Below, one piece after another: positions 50,569-59,062 of a stretch of 64,000 bases of DNA. A model generated the notes under the pieces. That model saw only the letters and a program-made list of their open reading frames with translations. It searched no databases and had not been told where the DNA came from. Within the stretch, counting starts at the first letter, position 1. Each line of letters starts with the position of its first letter. Source of the DNA: Bradyrhizobium commune. GTDB taxonomy: Bacteria; Pseudomonadota; Alphaproteobacteria; Rhizobiales; Xanthobacteraceae. Location: the NCBI RefSeq assembly GCF_015624505.1, contig NZ_CP061379.1:7377001-7441000 (forward strand). Direction: 5' to 3'. The position numbers and the translations under genes were made by a program.

Positions 50569-51543
50569 ATGGACGACGCGACCACCAGCAACGACATTCG
50601 CCTTCGCGAAGGCTCCTCGATCGCGCAGCGACTGGTCGTGGCCGGCTCTGCGGGGGCCGTTGCGCTCTGCTTCACGCCGGGCCTGTTCACGCACGACGCG
50701 TTGGAAGTGATTATCTCCCTGGCCGCGCTGCTCGCGGGCGCGGCGTTCGTCTGTGCCGTGATGCTTGCGCCGGCGGTGGTGTGGATCATCACGCCGGATG
50801 AAATCCTAATCGGACGGCAGCGTCCGTTCGGGAAGCTGCGCACGCGGATCGTCACGAAAGACGACATTACGGGATTGCAGGTTCCCGGCAGCAAGACGGC
50901 AAAGACCCGCTTCCAGCTGGCCTTCACGCTGGCTTCGGGCGAGCGCCTGACGTCCCCGCCCCTCTCCGACGTCACGCATGTTCGCGACACCGTGGCCCGG
51001 ATCGCCGCGCAGTTCGATGTCGCCAATGTCGAGGCACCGGTCAACCCGCTCGATGCCTCCAATCCCGAGATGCATCTTGGCGATCCAGTCGAGGCATTTT
51101 CCGCACGCGACATCCGCATCGTTGCGTTGATCATCGTCGCGTTGTGCGTCGTGCCCTACGCCTACAAGCTTTGGCGCGGGCTGTCGCCCGGACCGGTCGA
51201 CATCCTGCTGCTGCCGCTCGGCGCGATCGCCGCGTTTGCCGTGCATCGATACGCCAACCTCGCGGCCGGCAGCTTCTGGATCGTCCGGCAAGCGGATATC
51301 CGCGTCGAACGGCTGTGGGGCGACGGCACGGTGCGCGCCGACCATTTCGAAGGGCGCGAGGTGAAAACGATCACGGTCGAGCGGCGCGGCCGCTCCGAGG
51401 ACGAGCACTGCATCGTCGTGATCCGATTGCGCTCCGGGCAACGGTTTCGCAGCCCCCGCATCGGCTCGCGGCTTGAAGCGCGCGCCGTGGGCGCCGAGAT
51501 CGTCCGCCGGCTCGCCATTGCCCCGGAGGCGCGCCAGATCTAG
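50569..51543 (+). CDS. Membrane protein of unknown function, two membrane blocks with PH-like domains
   Basis: This 324-aa protein shows two similar halves. Each half has a pair of membrane helices (about 26-75 and 185-225) followed by a beta-rich segment with a TPDEILIGRQRPFGKLRTRI or RQADIRVERLWGDGTV start and a basic, Arg-rich strand pattern like bacterial PH domains. The ends are cytoplasmic by charge. No enzyme motif is seen. It is not obviously part of the thioredoxin operon because a hairpin separates them. Function unknown. Confidence 0.7.
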   Translation: MDDATTSNDIRLREGSSIAQRLVVAGSAGAVALCFTPGLFTHDALEVIISLAALLAGAAFVCAVMLAPAVVWIITPDEILIGRQRPFGKLRTRIVTKDDITGLQVPGSKTAKTRFQLAFTLASGERLTSPPLSDVTHVRDTVARIAAQFDVANVEAPVNPLDASNPEMHLGDPVEAFSARDIRIVALIIVALCVVPYAYKLWRGLSPGPVDILLLPLGAIAAFAVHRYANLAAGSFWIVRQADIRVERLWGDGTVRADHFEGREVKTITVERRGRSEDEHCIVVIRLRSGQRFRSPRIGSRLEARAVGAEIVRRLAIAPEARQI

Positions 51544-51740
51544 GGCGCCTCAACCCTCAGGCGAGGTTGCGCGCACGGCTTTTTGCGCCATCCCCCGTTC
51601 AAGGCATTGCCGGGCGCCGTCAAAAAACCAAAGCATTCTCGTGACATACCAGCCGGACGCGCCATCAACTTGCCATGAAGCTGCCCCTGAGTTCAGATGG
51701 TTCCTGACGATTTGCGCTGTGGCAGCGGGGAGAGCTTGAA

Positions 51741-52334
51741 ATGACGGATTTTCGTCGCCTGACCGGGGCGTTTGTGGCTGCGATCGGGCTGATCCTGTCC
51801 GCGCCGCACGCCTTCGCCCAGCAGCCCGATCGCGGCGACGAGCCTGGTCTGGTCGCCGATGACAGCTACGAGCTCGATCCGGAATGGCAGAAGCAGGTCG
51901 TGTACTACCGCACGACTGAAGCGCCGGGCACCATCATCATCTCGACCACAGAACGGCATCTCTATCTGGTGCAGCCCGGCGGGCGCGCGATCCGCTACGG
52001 CATCGGCGTCGGGCGCGACGGCTTTCAGTGGCAGGGACTGGTGAACATCACCAACAAGAAGGAATGGCCGGATTGGACGCCGCCGCCGGAGATGATCCAG
52101 CGCCAGCCTTATCTGCCGCGCTTCATGGCCGGCGGTCCCGGCAACCCGCTCGGCGCGCGCGCCATGTATCTCGGCACCACGGTCTACCGCATCCACGGCA
52201 CCAACCGGCCCGACACGATCGGCACCAAGGTCTCTTCCGGCTGCTTCCGTCTCGTCAACAATGACGTCGCCGATCTCTACGATCGCGTCCCGGTCGGGAC
52301 CAAGGTCGTCATTCGGCAGAAGCCGGAGCTCTAA
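51741..52334 (+). CDS. L,D-transpeptidase (YkuD family)
   Basis: This 197-aa protein has a signal peptide ending near APHAFAQ and a YkuD catalytic domain with the HGTNRPDTIG motif and the nucleophile Cys in SSGCFRLVN. It makes 3-3 crosslinks in peptidoglycan or links lipoproteins to it, in the periplasm. A 197-bp gap upstream has small inverted strings (CGCCT / AGGCG near 51544) but no gene. Rhizobia carry many paralogues of this family, so the specific role is open. Confidence 0.92.
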   Translation: MTDFRRLTGAFVAAIGLILSAPHAFAQQPDRGDEPGLVADDSYELDPEWQKQVVYYRTTEAPGTIIISTTERHLYLVQPGGRAIRYGIGVGRDGFQWQGLVNITNKKEWPDWTPPPEMIQRQPYLPRFMAGGPGNPLGARAMYLGTTVYRIHGTNRPDTIGTKVSSGCFRLVNNDVADLYDRVPVGTKVVIRQKPEL

Positions 52335-52345
52335 GCTTATTGTCC

Positions 52346-52370
52346 GAGCATGATCTTCCGGATCATGCTC
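52346..52370. repeat. Hairpin GAGCATGATC-TTCCG-GATCATGCTC
   Basis: Perfect 10-bp arms around a 5-nt loop, 12 bp after the L,D-transpeptidase stop. The motif CCGAGCATGATC recurs in Bradyrhizobium intergenic DNA as I recall. It may act as a terminator or processing site before the next gene. Confidence 0.65.
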
Positions 52371-52420
52371 CCCGCCCTCGTCCAGCTTCCTTTTCTTCCC
52401 GATTTTTTCGAGAGAGTAAC

Positions 52421-53461
52421 ATGATGCGCACATTTCGAGGCGGCCTGCTGATCGGGCTCGCGGTCGCCGTGCTGGTCGCCGCCTTGGCCATCACTTACGA
52501 GTTCTACGACACCCGCACGCTGAAGCGCACCGTGCGCCGCGGCGAGGTGCTCTGCGGCGTCAACAAGGGCCTGCCGGGCTTTTCGATCCCCGACGACAAG
52601 GGCAACTGGAGCGGTTTCGACGTCGATTTCTGCCGCGCTGTGGCGGCCGCGATCTTCGACGACCCGAGCAAGGCGCGCTTCGTGCCGCTCGACGCCAGCG
52701 AACGCTTCAAGGAATTGCAGAGCCGCAAGGTCGACATCCTCTCGCGCAACTCGACCTGGAGCATGTCGCGTGAGCTCGACTACGACCTCTATTTCCCTGC
52801 TGTCGCCTATTACGACGGCGAAGGCTTCATGGTGCCGCGCTCCCGCAACAAGGAGACGTCGCTGGACCTCGCCGACAGCAAGGTCTGCGTGCAGTCCGGC
52901 ACCACCACGCTGCTCAACCTCGCCGACTACTTCCGTGCCAACAACATGAAGTATGAGCTGGTGAAGTTCGACAAGCTGGAAGACGTGGTGAAGGCTTACG
53001 ACACCGGCAAGTGCGACACGCTGACCGCCGACGTCTCCCAGCTCTATGCGCTGCGGCTGAACATGTCGAAGCCCGGCGATCACATGATCCTGCCCGACGT
53101 GATCTCCAAGGAGCCGCTCGCCCCGGTCGTGCGCCAGCGCGACGACGACTGGATGATGATCGTGAAGTGGACGCTCTACGCCATGATCAACGCCGAAGAG
53201 CTCGGCGTCACCTCGGAGAACATCGACGAGGCGCTGAAATCGAAGAAGCCGGAAGTGATGCGGCTGGTCGGCACCGAAGGCAATTACGGCGAGCAGCTCG
53301 GCCTGACCAAGGACTGGGCCGTGCGCATCATCCGCCGCGTCGGCAATTACGGCGAGATGTACGAGCGCAATATCGGCGAGAAGTCGCAGCTGAAGATCCC
53401 GCGCGGCATGAACCAGCTGTGGAATGCGGGCGGCGTGCAGTACGCGCCGCCGATGCGGTAG
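52421..53461 (+). CDS. Amino-acid ABC transporter substrate-binding protein (AapJ/BztA family), orphan
   Basis: This 346-aa protein has an N-terminal membrane/signal segment GGLLIGLAVAVLVAALAIT and an SBP_bac_3 fold typical of AapJ: LKRTVRRGEVLCGVNKGLPG near residue 40, GFDVDFCRAVAAAIF, and the C-terminal GEMYERNIGEKSQ. AapJ proteins bind general L-amino acids for the AapQMP transporter. No permease or ATPase genes follow; the next gene is convergent. The start is ATG at 52421 with GAGAGAG upstream. It may share an unlinked permease or act as a sensor. Confidence 0.88.
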   Translation: MMRTFRGGLLIGLAVAVLVAALAITYEFYDTRTLKRTVRRGEVLCGVNKGLPGFSIPDDKGNWSGFDVDFCRAVAAAIFDDPSKARFVPLDASERFKELQSRKVDILSRNSTWSMSRELDYDLYFPAVAYYDGEGFMVPRSRNKETSLDLADSKVCVQSGTTTLLNLADYFRANNMKYELVKFDKLEDVVKAYDTGKCDTLTADVSQLYALRLNMSKPGDHMILPDVISKEPLAPVVRQRDDDWMMIVKWTLYAMINAEELGVTSENIDEALKSKKPEVMRLVGTEGNYGEQLGLTKDWAVRIIRRVGNYGEMYERNIGEKSQLKIPRGMNQLWNAGGVQYAPPMR

Positions 53462-53468
53462 GACGCTG

Positions 53469-53611
53469 TGTCGTCCCGGCGAAGGCCGGGACCCATACCG
53501 CGTGATCTATCGATAGGCGCAGGTGACGGTACCGCGGGAAGACCGTTCAACTCCAAGTCTTCGTCAAACTGCTCCCTGGGGCTATGGGTCCCGGCCTTCG
53601 CCGGGACGACA
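53469..53611. repeat. Long intergenic repeat with TGTCGTCCCGGCGAAGGCC ends, copy 2
   Basis: The ends TGTCGTCCCGGCGAAGGCC and GGCCTTCGCCGGGACGACA are inverted copies. The 143-bp element shares ends and interior strings (ACCCATACCGCG, CTCCCTGGGG, ATGGGTCCCGGCC) with copy 1 at 39529-39657. It lies between convergent genes. Confidence 0.85.
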
Positions 53612-53642
53612 CCTGATATTGAGGCGCCACTCTGCCCGCCTC

Positions 53643-54782
53643 TCAATACCCCCGCGCCTTCGCGAGCTGCGCGGTGTGGTAGTTCGCATCACCAAACAGC
53701 TCCTCGCACACCCGTGCGCGCTTCATGAAGAAGCCGATGTCGAACTGGTCGGTCATGCCCATGCCGCCATGCATCTGCACGCCCTCCTGCACCGCGCGGG
53801 TGGCGGTGGTGCCGGCGCGCGCTTTTGCCACTGCGACGGCCGAGGTGGCCTTGGCGACGTCGGCGTCCAGCGCCTGGAGCGCCTTCATGGTGGCGGCCCG
53901 GGTGATCTCGATGTCGACATAGAGCTCGGCGGCACGGTGCTGAAGCGCCTGGAATTCGCCGATCAGCTTGCCGAACTGCTTTCTGTTCTTGAGATACTCG
54001 ACGGTGCGGTTGAAGACCTCTTCGCTTAGGCCGACCATCTCTGAGGCGACCGCGCCGCGGCCAATGTCGAGCACGCCGTCAAGCAGCGTAGCCCCCTGAT
54101 CAACCTCGCCAAGCACATTGTCGGCATTGACCTCGACATTGGCAAGCTCGATCCGCGCAGCATTGTGCGCGTCGACCATGATGGTGCGCTCGATCGCAAC
54201 GCCCTTCGCCTTGGGATTGACCAGGAACAGCGTCAGCCCGTCGCGCTCGCCGGCGGAGCCCGCGGTACGCGCGGCGACGATGAAGAGATCGGCGACATGG
54301 CCGTCAACGACAAGCGCCTTGGCGCCGGAAAGCTTGAAGCCGTTGCCGGCGCGCACGGCCTGGAGGCTGATCTGGAGCGGGCGGTGCTTTGCGCCCTCGT
54401 CGATCGCGAGTGTCGCAAGCAGCGAGCCGTTGGAGATTTTTGGCAAATATTCCGACTTCTGCGCGGCATTGCCGCCGCGGTTCAGGGCCGAGGCCGCGAT
54501 TACGCTGGTGGCGAGGAACGGCGACGGCATCAAGGTGCGGCCGATCTCCTCCATCACCACGCCGGCCTCCATGAAGCCGAGACCGCTGCCGCCGAATTCT
54601 TCCGGCACCAGCAGGCCGGCAAAACCCATCTCGGCGAAGGAGTGCCAAAACTCCTTGGAGAAGCCGGTGGGATCCTTGGCGTCGCGCAAGGATCGCAGGT
54701 GCGACACCGGCGCCTTGTCGCTGATCAGCCCGCGCGCTGAGTCGCGGAGCATCGATTGTTCTTCGGTGAGGACGAGGGCCAT
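53643..54782 (-). CDS. Acyl-CoA dehydrogenase family protein (second of pair)
   Basis: This 379-aa flavoprotein has the ACAD N-domain (MALVLTEEQSMLRDSARGLI), the middle beta domain and the C-terminal helical domain with the FAD/substrate loop REGVQMHGGMGMTDQFDI-like ending (VQMHGGMGMTDQF). It oxidises acyl-CoA at alpha-beta. With the second ACAD gene upstream on the same strand it looks like a heteromeric pair of the kind that acts on steroid or cyclic side-chain CoA esters (FadE-type alpha2beta2). The 213-bp gap between them holds hairpins. Catalytic base not verified. Confidence 0.88.
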   Translation of the reverse strand: MALVLTEEQSMLRDSARGLISDKAPVSHLRSLRDAKDPTGFSKEFWHSFAEMGFAGLLVPEEFGGSGLGFMEAGVVMEEIGRTLMPSPFLATSVIAASALNRGGNAAQKSEYLPKISNGSLLATLAIDEGAKHRPLQISLQAVRAGNGFKLSGAKALVVDGHVADLFIVAARTAGSAGERDGLTLFLVNPKAKGVAIERTIMVDAHNAARIELANVEVNADNVLGEVDQGATLLDGVLDIGRGAVASEMVGLSEEVFNRTVEYLKNRKQFGKLIGEFQALQHRAAELYVDIEITRAATMKALQALDADVAKATSAVAVAKARAGTTATRAVQEGVQMHGGMGMTDQFDIGFFMKRARVCEELFGDANYHTAQLAKARGY

Positions 54783-54836
54783 GTGCTTGTTTCCGATTCG
54801 AAATCTATTTTGTCTGCGTCATTCCAGGATGCGCCG

Positions 54837-54949
54837 CTAAACTCGGGCTTGCCCGAGTTTAGCATTTTGGTTGCCAAGTCGGCAGCAGCCGACTTGGGTG
54901 GGCGCAGGCCCGGAATCCATAATCCCGATTCGTGGTTATGGATTCCGGG
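54837..54949. repeat. Three consecutive hairpins between the acyl-CoA dehydrogenase genes
   Basis: Hairpin 1 is 54837-54862 (CTAAACTCGGGC / GCCCGAGTTTAG). Hairpin 2 is 54875-54896 (CAAGTCGGC / GCCGACTTG). Hairpin 3 is 54909-54949 (CCCGGAATCCATAA / TTATGGATTCCGGG). All arms are perfect. The last is a common intergenic repeat motif in this genus. The block may reduce expression of the downstream gene. Confidence 0.8.
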
Positions 54950-54995
54950 CTCGCGACTTCGTCGCGCCCCGGAATGACAGGCGGTGGAGTACGCT

Positions 54996-56195
54996 TCACG
55001 CCCCCGGCAAATCCAGGATGCGCTTGGCGACAATGCCGAGCATCACCTCGCTGGTGCCGCCCTCGATCGAGTTGGCCTTGGTGCGCAGCCAGGCGCGCGG
55101 ACGCGCACCCTGCCTGGAGCGTTCGCTCTCCCATTCCAGCGCGTCGACACCGCCGGCCGACATCAGGATCTCGTAGCGGCGCTTGTTGAGCTCGGTGCCG
55201 TAATATTTCATCGCTGACGAGAACGCCGGATGTGCCTGCCCGGCCTTGGCGAGATCGACGGCACGCTCGGCGCAGGCCGCAAGCGCGGCCTCGTCGACAT
55301 CAAAGGTCGCGATCTGGCCGCGCAGCATCGCATCGTCGAGCTTGCCTTGCGCATCGGTGCCGACCGAATCGGCCGCGATCTGGCCGAGCGGACGGCCGAC
55401 GCCGCGCTCGCCCATGCCTGATATCATCGCGCGCTCGTGCTGGAGCAGATATTTCGCGACGTCCCAGCCGCGGTTGACGGTGCCGACCACGTGCGATTTC
55501 GGCACGCGGACCCCGTCGAAGAAAGTCTCGCAGAACGGCGAATAGCCGGAGATCAGCAGGATCGGCTTGGTGGTCACGCCCTTCGAGGTCATGTCGAACA
55601 GGATGAAGCTGATGCCGTCGTGCTTCTTCGCTGTGGGATCGGTGCGGACCAGGCAGAAGATCCAGTCGGCATAATTGGCATAAGACGTCCAGATCTTCGA
55701 TCCCGTGATGACGAAATCGTTGCCGTCGCTCTCGGCGCGGGTCTGGAGCGAGGCGAGGTCGGAGCCGGCGTTCGGCTCGGAATAGCCCTGGCACCAGCGG
55801 ATCAGGCCCGCCGCGATTTTTGGCAGATGCTCCTTCTTCTGCGCTTCGTTGCCGTACTTGAGAAGCGCCGGCCCGAGCATCCAGATGCCGAAGCTCGACA
55901 GCGGCGGGCGCGCGCCCATCTTGGCCATCTCGCTCCGCAGCACCTTGTGCTCGGCGGCGCTGAGGCCCCCGCCGCCATACTCCTTCGGCCAGTCCGGCAC
56001 GGTCCAGCCCTTGTCGCGCATGCGCTCGAACCAGATGCGCTGCGGTTCGGACGCGAACTTTGCGTTACGTCCGCCCCAGAACACGTCGGTATCCGAGGTC
56101 GCGGGCTTGCGCATTTCCGGCGGGCAGTTGGCCTCGAGCCAGGCGCGCGTTTCGCTGCGGAATTGTTCGAGATCGGCGTTTTCGGATTCGCTCAT
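54996..56195 (-). CDS. Acyl-CoA dehydrogenase family protein (first of pair)
   Basis: This ~399-aa ACAD starts MSESENADLEQFRSETRAWL (ATG 56195, GGAAA upstream; a start 12 bp further up is possible). It contains the IRWCQGYSEPNAGSDLASL flavin loop, the ITGSKIWTSYANYADW segment and the C-terminal RTKANSIEGGTSEVMLGIV. These are the features of the larger subunit in FadE-type pairs and of long branched acyl-CoA dehydrogenases. It is the upstream partner of the ACAD at 53643-54782. Substrate unknown. Confidence 0.9.
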   Translation of the reverse strand: MSESENADLEQFRSETRAWLEANCPPEMRKPATSDTDVFWGGRNAKFASEPQRIWFERMRDKGWTVPDWPKEYGGGGLSAAEHKVLRSEMAKMGARPPLSSFGIWMLGPALLKYGNEAQKKEHLPKIAAGLIRWCQGYSEPNAGSDLASLQTRAESDGNDFVITGSKIWTSYANYADWIFCLVRTDPTAKKHDGISFILFDMTSKGVTTKPILLISGYSPFCETFFDGVRVPKSHVVGTVNRGWDVAKYLLQHERAMISGMGERGVGRPLGQIAADSVGTDAQGKLDDAMLRGQIATFDVDEAALAACAERAVDLAKAGQAHPAFSSAMKYYGTELNKRRYEILMSAGGVDALEWESERSRQGARPRAWLRTKANSIEGGTSEVMLGIVAKRILDLPGA

Positions 56196-56332
56196 GGTCG
56201 TTTCCATCAATCACAATCGACTTGTTGGGCGCGACTCTGGGCCATCGCACTGCGGAATTCAACCACTTCCGTGCCGCGCATTCCGGTATAGTCGCCGTCA
56301 CGACGGTGCTTGAAAACAAAGAGGAAACGAGA

Positions 56333-56878
56333 ATGCGCCTGAAACTTCTTTCGCCTGGCGAAATGAGCGAGAGCCAGCGGCAGACCTATGATGAGTCGAT
56401 TGCCGGCAAACGCGGCAAGCCGCCGGCGCCGATGATGGCCTGGCTCAACAGCCCCGACATGGCGCGGCACGCGACGCGGCTCGGCGAAGTGCTGCGCTAC
56501 GACACGATCTTCCCGGCAAAGCTCTCGGAGATCGCGATCCTGGTGACGGCGCGGCACTGGACCGCGCACTACGAATGGTATGCGCACAAGCGTCTCGCGC
56601 TTGCAGGCGGCATGAAGCCGGAAATCATCGACGCGATCCGCGACCGCCGTACGCCGGACTTCGACGATCCCGTGGCTAAGATGATCTACGATCTCTCGAA
56701 GTCGCTGCATGAGGGCCATGGCGTCGAGAAAGGCCTCTACGATGAAGCAGCAAAACTGCTCGGCGAACGCGGCGTGGTCGAGGTGATCGGGCTGTGCGGC
56801 TACTACACGATGGTGTCGATGACGCTGAACGCATTTGAATTCGAGCTGCCGGAGGGCGAGGTGCCGGAGCTTTCGTAG
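56333..56878 (+). CDS. Carboxymuconolactone decarboxylase/AhpD-like family protein
   Basis: This 181-aa all-helical protein begins MRLKLLSPGEMSESQRQTYDE and has the CMD-family core LSEIAILVTARHWTAHYEWYAHKRLA followed by AGMKPE-like GGMKPEIIDAIRD (cited in parts). The AhpD CxxC pair is absent: the position reads HYEWYAH, so it is not a peroxidase-type AhpD but closer to lactone decarboxylase relatives. It is divergent from the acyl-CoA dehydrogenase pair and near a VOC protein. GAGGAAACG lies upstream of the ATG. Confidence 0.82.
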   Translation: MRLKLLSPGEMSESQRQTYDESIAGKRGKPPAPMMAWLNSPDMARHATRLGEVLRYDTIFPAKLSEIAILVTARHWTAHYEWYAHKRLALAGGMKPEIIDAIRDRRTPDFDDPVAKMIYDLSKSLHEGHGVEKGLYDEAAKLLGERGVVEVIGLCGYYTMVSMTLNAFEFELPEGEVPELS

Positions 56879-56968
56879 TTGCTTGTCCGGAAACGCTGGG
56901 TTTCGGGAGAGGGCCGTAGCGCTGTCCCGAAGCCGGGCCTATCTGGAGTTCACAAACGGAGCACCATC

Positions 56969-57463
56969 ATGTCGCAGAGCCCTGCCGTCGCCGCCGGCAC
57001 CCGGATCGGCCACGTCCATCTCAAGGTCGCCGATCTCGATCGCGCGCTCGGCTTCTATTGTGGCGTGCTCGGCTTCGAGCTGATGCAGCGCATGGGCTCC
57101 GGCGCGGCCTTTATTTCGGCCGGCGGCTATCATCACCACATCGGGCTCAACACCTGGGAAAGCAAGGGCGGCTCGCCGCCGCCGCCGGGCACGACCGGGC
57201 TGTTTCACACCGCGATCCTCTATCCGACCCGCCCGGCGCTGGCGGATGCGCTGCACCGGGTGCTGACGGCGGGCATTGTGCTCGACGGTGCCAGCGACCA
57301 CGGCGTCAGCGAGGCATTGTATCTGCGCGATCCGGACCAGAACGGCGTGGAGCTGTACTGGGACAAGCCGCGGGAGCAATGGCCGTTCGGGGCGGATGGC
57401 AAGCTTGCGATGGTGACGAAGCGGCTGGATGTGGAGGGGTTGTTGAAGCAGCGGGAGGCGTGA
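56969..57463 (+). CDS. VOC family protein (catechol-2,3-dioxygenase/glyoxalase-like)
   Basis: This 164-aa protein begins MSQSPAVAAGTRIGHVHLKV. It has a VOC fold with likely metal ligands His in GHVHLKV, His in TGLFHTAIL and Glu in NGVELYW, the extradiol-dioxygenase/glyoxalase set. It resembles CatE-type ring-cleavage dioxygenases but is only one VOC module pair long, so it may be a dioxygenase or an isomerase. It starts 90 bp after the CMD-like gene. The repeat interrupted by the IS element begins 3 bp after its stop. Confidence 0.82.
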   Translation: MSQSPAVAAGTRIGHVHLKVADLDRALGFYCGVLGFELMQRMGSGAAFISAGGYHHHIGLNTWESKGGSPPPPGTTGLFHTAILYPTRPALADALHRVLTAGIVLDGASDHGVSEALYLRDPDQNGVELYWDKPREQWPFGADGKLAMVTKRLDVEGLLKQREA

Positions 57464-57466
57464 CGC

Positions 57467-57481
57467 CGTAGGGTGGGTTAG
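57467..57481. repeat. Left remnant of a palindromic intergenic repeat split by the IS element
   Basis: CGTAGGGTGGGTTAG is the left end of the GTAGGGTGGG palindromic repeat. The rest of the element resumes at 58984 beyond the IS. The shared TTAG at both IS borders (57478-57481 and 58984-58987) is the likely target duplication. Confidence 0.75.
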
Positions 57482-58983
57482 TCTTACTGCGTCATGGTCG
57501 TCGCCGTCCATTTGACGCTGCGCTGGTGCCACAGCACGGACATCGCGGCAGGGTTTTGATGAGCGCGCGGATCAACCGGGCGCGCATGGTTGCGATCGAG
57601 TTCGGGATGTGGCGTTCAGGCCGCGTGGGCGGAGCCTCTGGGTCGATAATCGTCGGGTAAGCGAGGTAGCGGGACTGGCGCGGCGGAACGAGGTCCTGAG
57701 GGGGGAATCGTCGCCTGCTCGGCGATCAGGAAGCCGTAGGCTGCGATGCACAGAGTTGCGTGGTGATGGAAGCCACGCCAGCCGCGTCCCTCGTAGTGAC
57801 TGAGCCCGACCTCTTGCTTGAGTTCTTGATAGTCGCGCTCGATGCGCCAGCGAAGCTTGGCGAGATCGACGAGCCGCTCGAAGCTGATGGTCTCCGGCAG
57901 CGTTGAGAGCCAGTATTTGGTAGGCTCTGCTTCCCCCTCGGGCCATTCGATCAGCAGCCATTCCGGCGACAGCTTCTCGGGGATCAGTTTGTTGTACCCG
58001 ACACGGACGCGCACACGTGCAAAGCGCGAGGACAGCCGGTCGGCCGAGCCTTCCCGCCACGTCACCGTACGCCAGGCCTGCTTCGGCAGAGCAAGCGTCA
58101 CTTCCTTGGCCGAGACAAGATCGGGCTCGTCGCGTCGGCCGGTATTGTTCAGCGGCTTGTCCTTGCGCCGTGGGCGAGTGCCGGGTCGCCACATCAATGT
58201 ATTAGGCAAAATGCCGGCTACATAGAGCACGCCCAAGGCTGTCATTCCCGCGCGTAGCCGCGAGTCATTGCCATAGGCCGTGTCCATCAATCCGACACCG
58301 CGCGGCAGGCCGGCCTCGCAAGCCCAACGTATCTGCTCCAGCGCGATCTCTGGTTTGGTCCTAAACTTGATCTCCTTCGGAACGCCCGCCTTCTTCCGGC
58401 GCGCGCGATCCTTCGCCCAAGTCTCCGGCAAATACAGCCGATAAGTCGCTGGAAGACTGGCGGCATGGTTGGCGATCGACAGAGACACCGCCACCTGGCA
58501 GTTGGCCTGCTTGCCGAGCTGACCGCAATATTGGTGGTGGACGCCGACCGAATGCTTGCCCTGCTTGGGGAATGACGTGTCGTCGATGATCCACGCCTCG
58601 ATCGGCCCGCTCTTCTCGATCGCGGGCAGCGCCATCTCGCGGACCTTGGCAAGCACGTCCGCGTCCGACCAGGTCGCGTTACCGACAAAATGCAACAGTG
58701 ATTGGTGCTGGGCTGCCGTCCGCGCCGGGGCCGTGCGCGCCGCCATCGGCTCGACGCTCTTGCGTTCACCCGGCAGCATCAAGCCGGTGCAATAGTCACG
58801 CAGTGGTCTCATCCGCACGGCCTGACCGATCACACTTCCAAGCCCCGCCACATACGCCGTAAACCGTGCCTCGCTGCCTTCACCCTGATTGAGATCCATC
58901 TGGCCCCCCGTGTGCCAAACATTGAATCTCTTCAAATATTTGATTCTACGCCCCCGCGGGCGCGACCGAATGACTCAGTAAGG
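57482..58983. mobile_element. IS701-family insertion sequence, complete
   Basis: The 1502-bp element carries one transposase gene and imperfect terminal inverted repeats: TCTTACTGCGTCATGGTCG at the left end and, as reverse complement, CCTTACTGAGTCATTCGGTCG at the right end. It is flanked by a 4-bp direct repeat TTAG, the YTAR-type target typical of IS701. The exact border is uncertain by a base or two because GGTTAG is shared on both sides. Confidence 0.85.
57616..58899 (-). CDS. IS701-family transposase
   Basis: This 427-aa transposase starts MDLNQGEGSEARFTAYVAGL (ATG 58899). The DDE residues appear as the Asp in AWIIDDTSFPKQGKHS, the Asp in GLMDTAYGND and the Glu in RWRIERDYQELKQEVG. The C-terminus is Pro/Arg-rich. 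The gene is intact, with no frameshift or internal stop, so the element may be mobile. It occupies most of the 1.5-kb IS. Confidence 0.93.
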   Translation of the reverse strand: MDLNQGEGSEARFTAYVAGLGSVIGQAVRMRPLRDYCTGLMLPGERKSVEPMAARTAPARTAAQHQSLLHFVGNATWSDADVLAKVREMALPAIEKSGPIEAWIIDDTSFPKQGKHSVGVHHQYCGQLGKQANCQVAVSLSIANHAASLPATYRLYLPETWAKDRARRKKAGVPKEIKFRTKPEIALEQIRWACEAGLPRGVGLMDTAYGNDSRLRAGMTALGVLYVAGILPNTLMWRPGTRPRRKDKPLNNTGRRDEPDLVSAKEVTLALPKQAWRTVTWREGSADRLSSRFARVRVRVGYNKLIPEKLSPEWLLIEWPEGEAEPTKYWLSTLPETISFERLVDLAKLRWRIERDYQELKQEVGLSHYEGRGWRGFHHHATLCIAAYGFLIAEQATIPPSGPRSAAPVPLPRLPDDYRPRGSAHAA

Positions 58984-59062
58984 TTAGCCGAAGGCGTAAC
59001 CCACCATGCTTCCGCACACGCGGGACGAGGTTGGTGGGTTACGCTTCGCTAACCCACCCTAC
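58984..59062. repeat. Right part of the interrupted GTAGGGTGGG palindromic repeat
   Basis: TTAGCCGAAGGCGTAACCCACC and TTGGTGGGTTACGCTTCGCTAACCCACC pair as inverted arms once the IS is removed (strings given in part). The element ends CCCTAC at 59062 and supplies the stop codon (TAG, complement of 59059-59061) of the adjacent MFS gene. Without the IS it would be an ~94-bp palindrome between two convergent genes. Confidence 0.75.
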
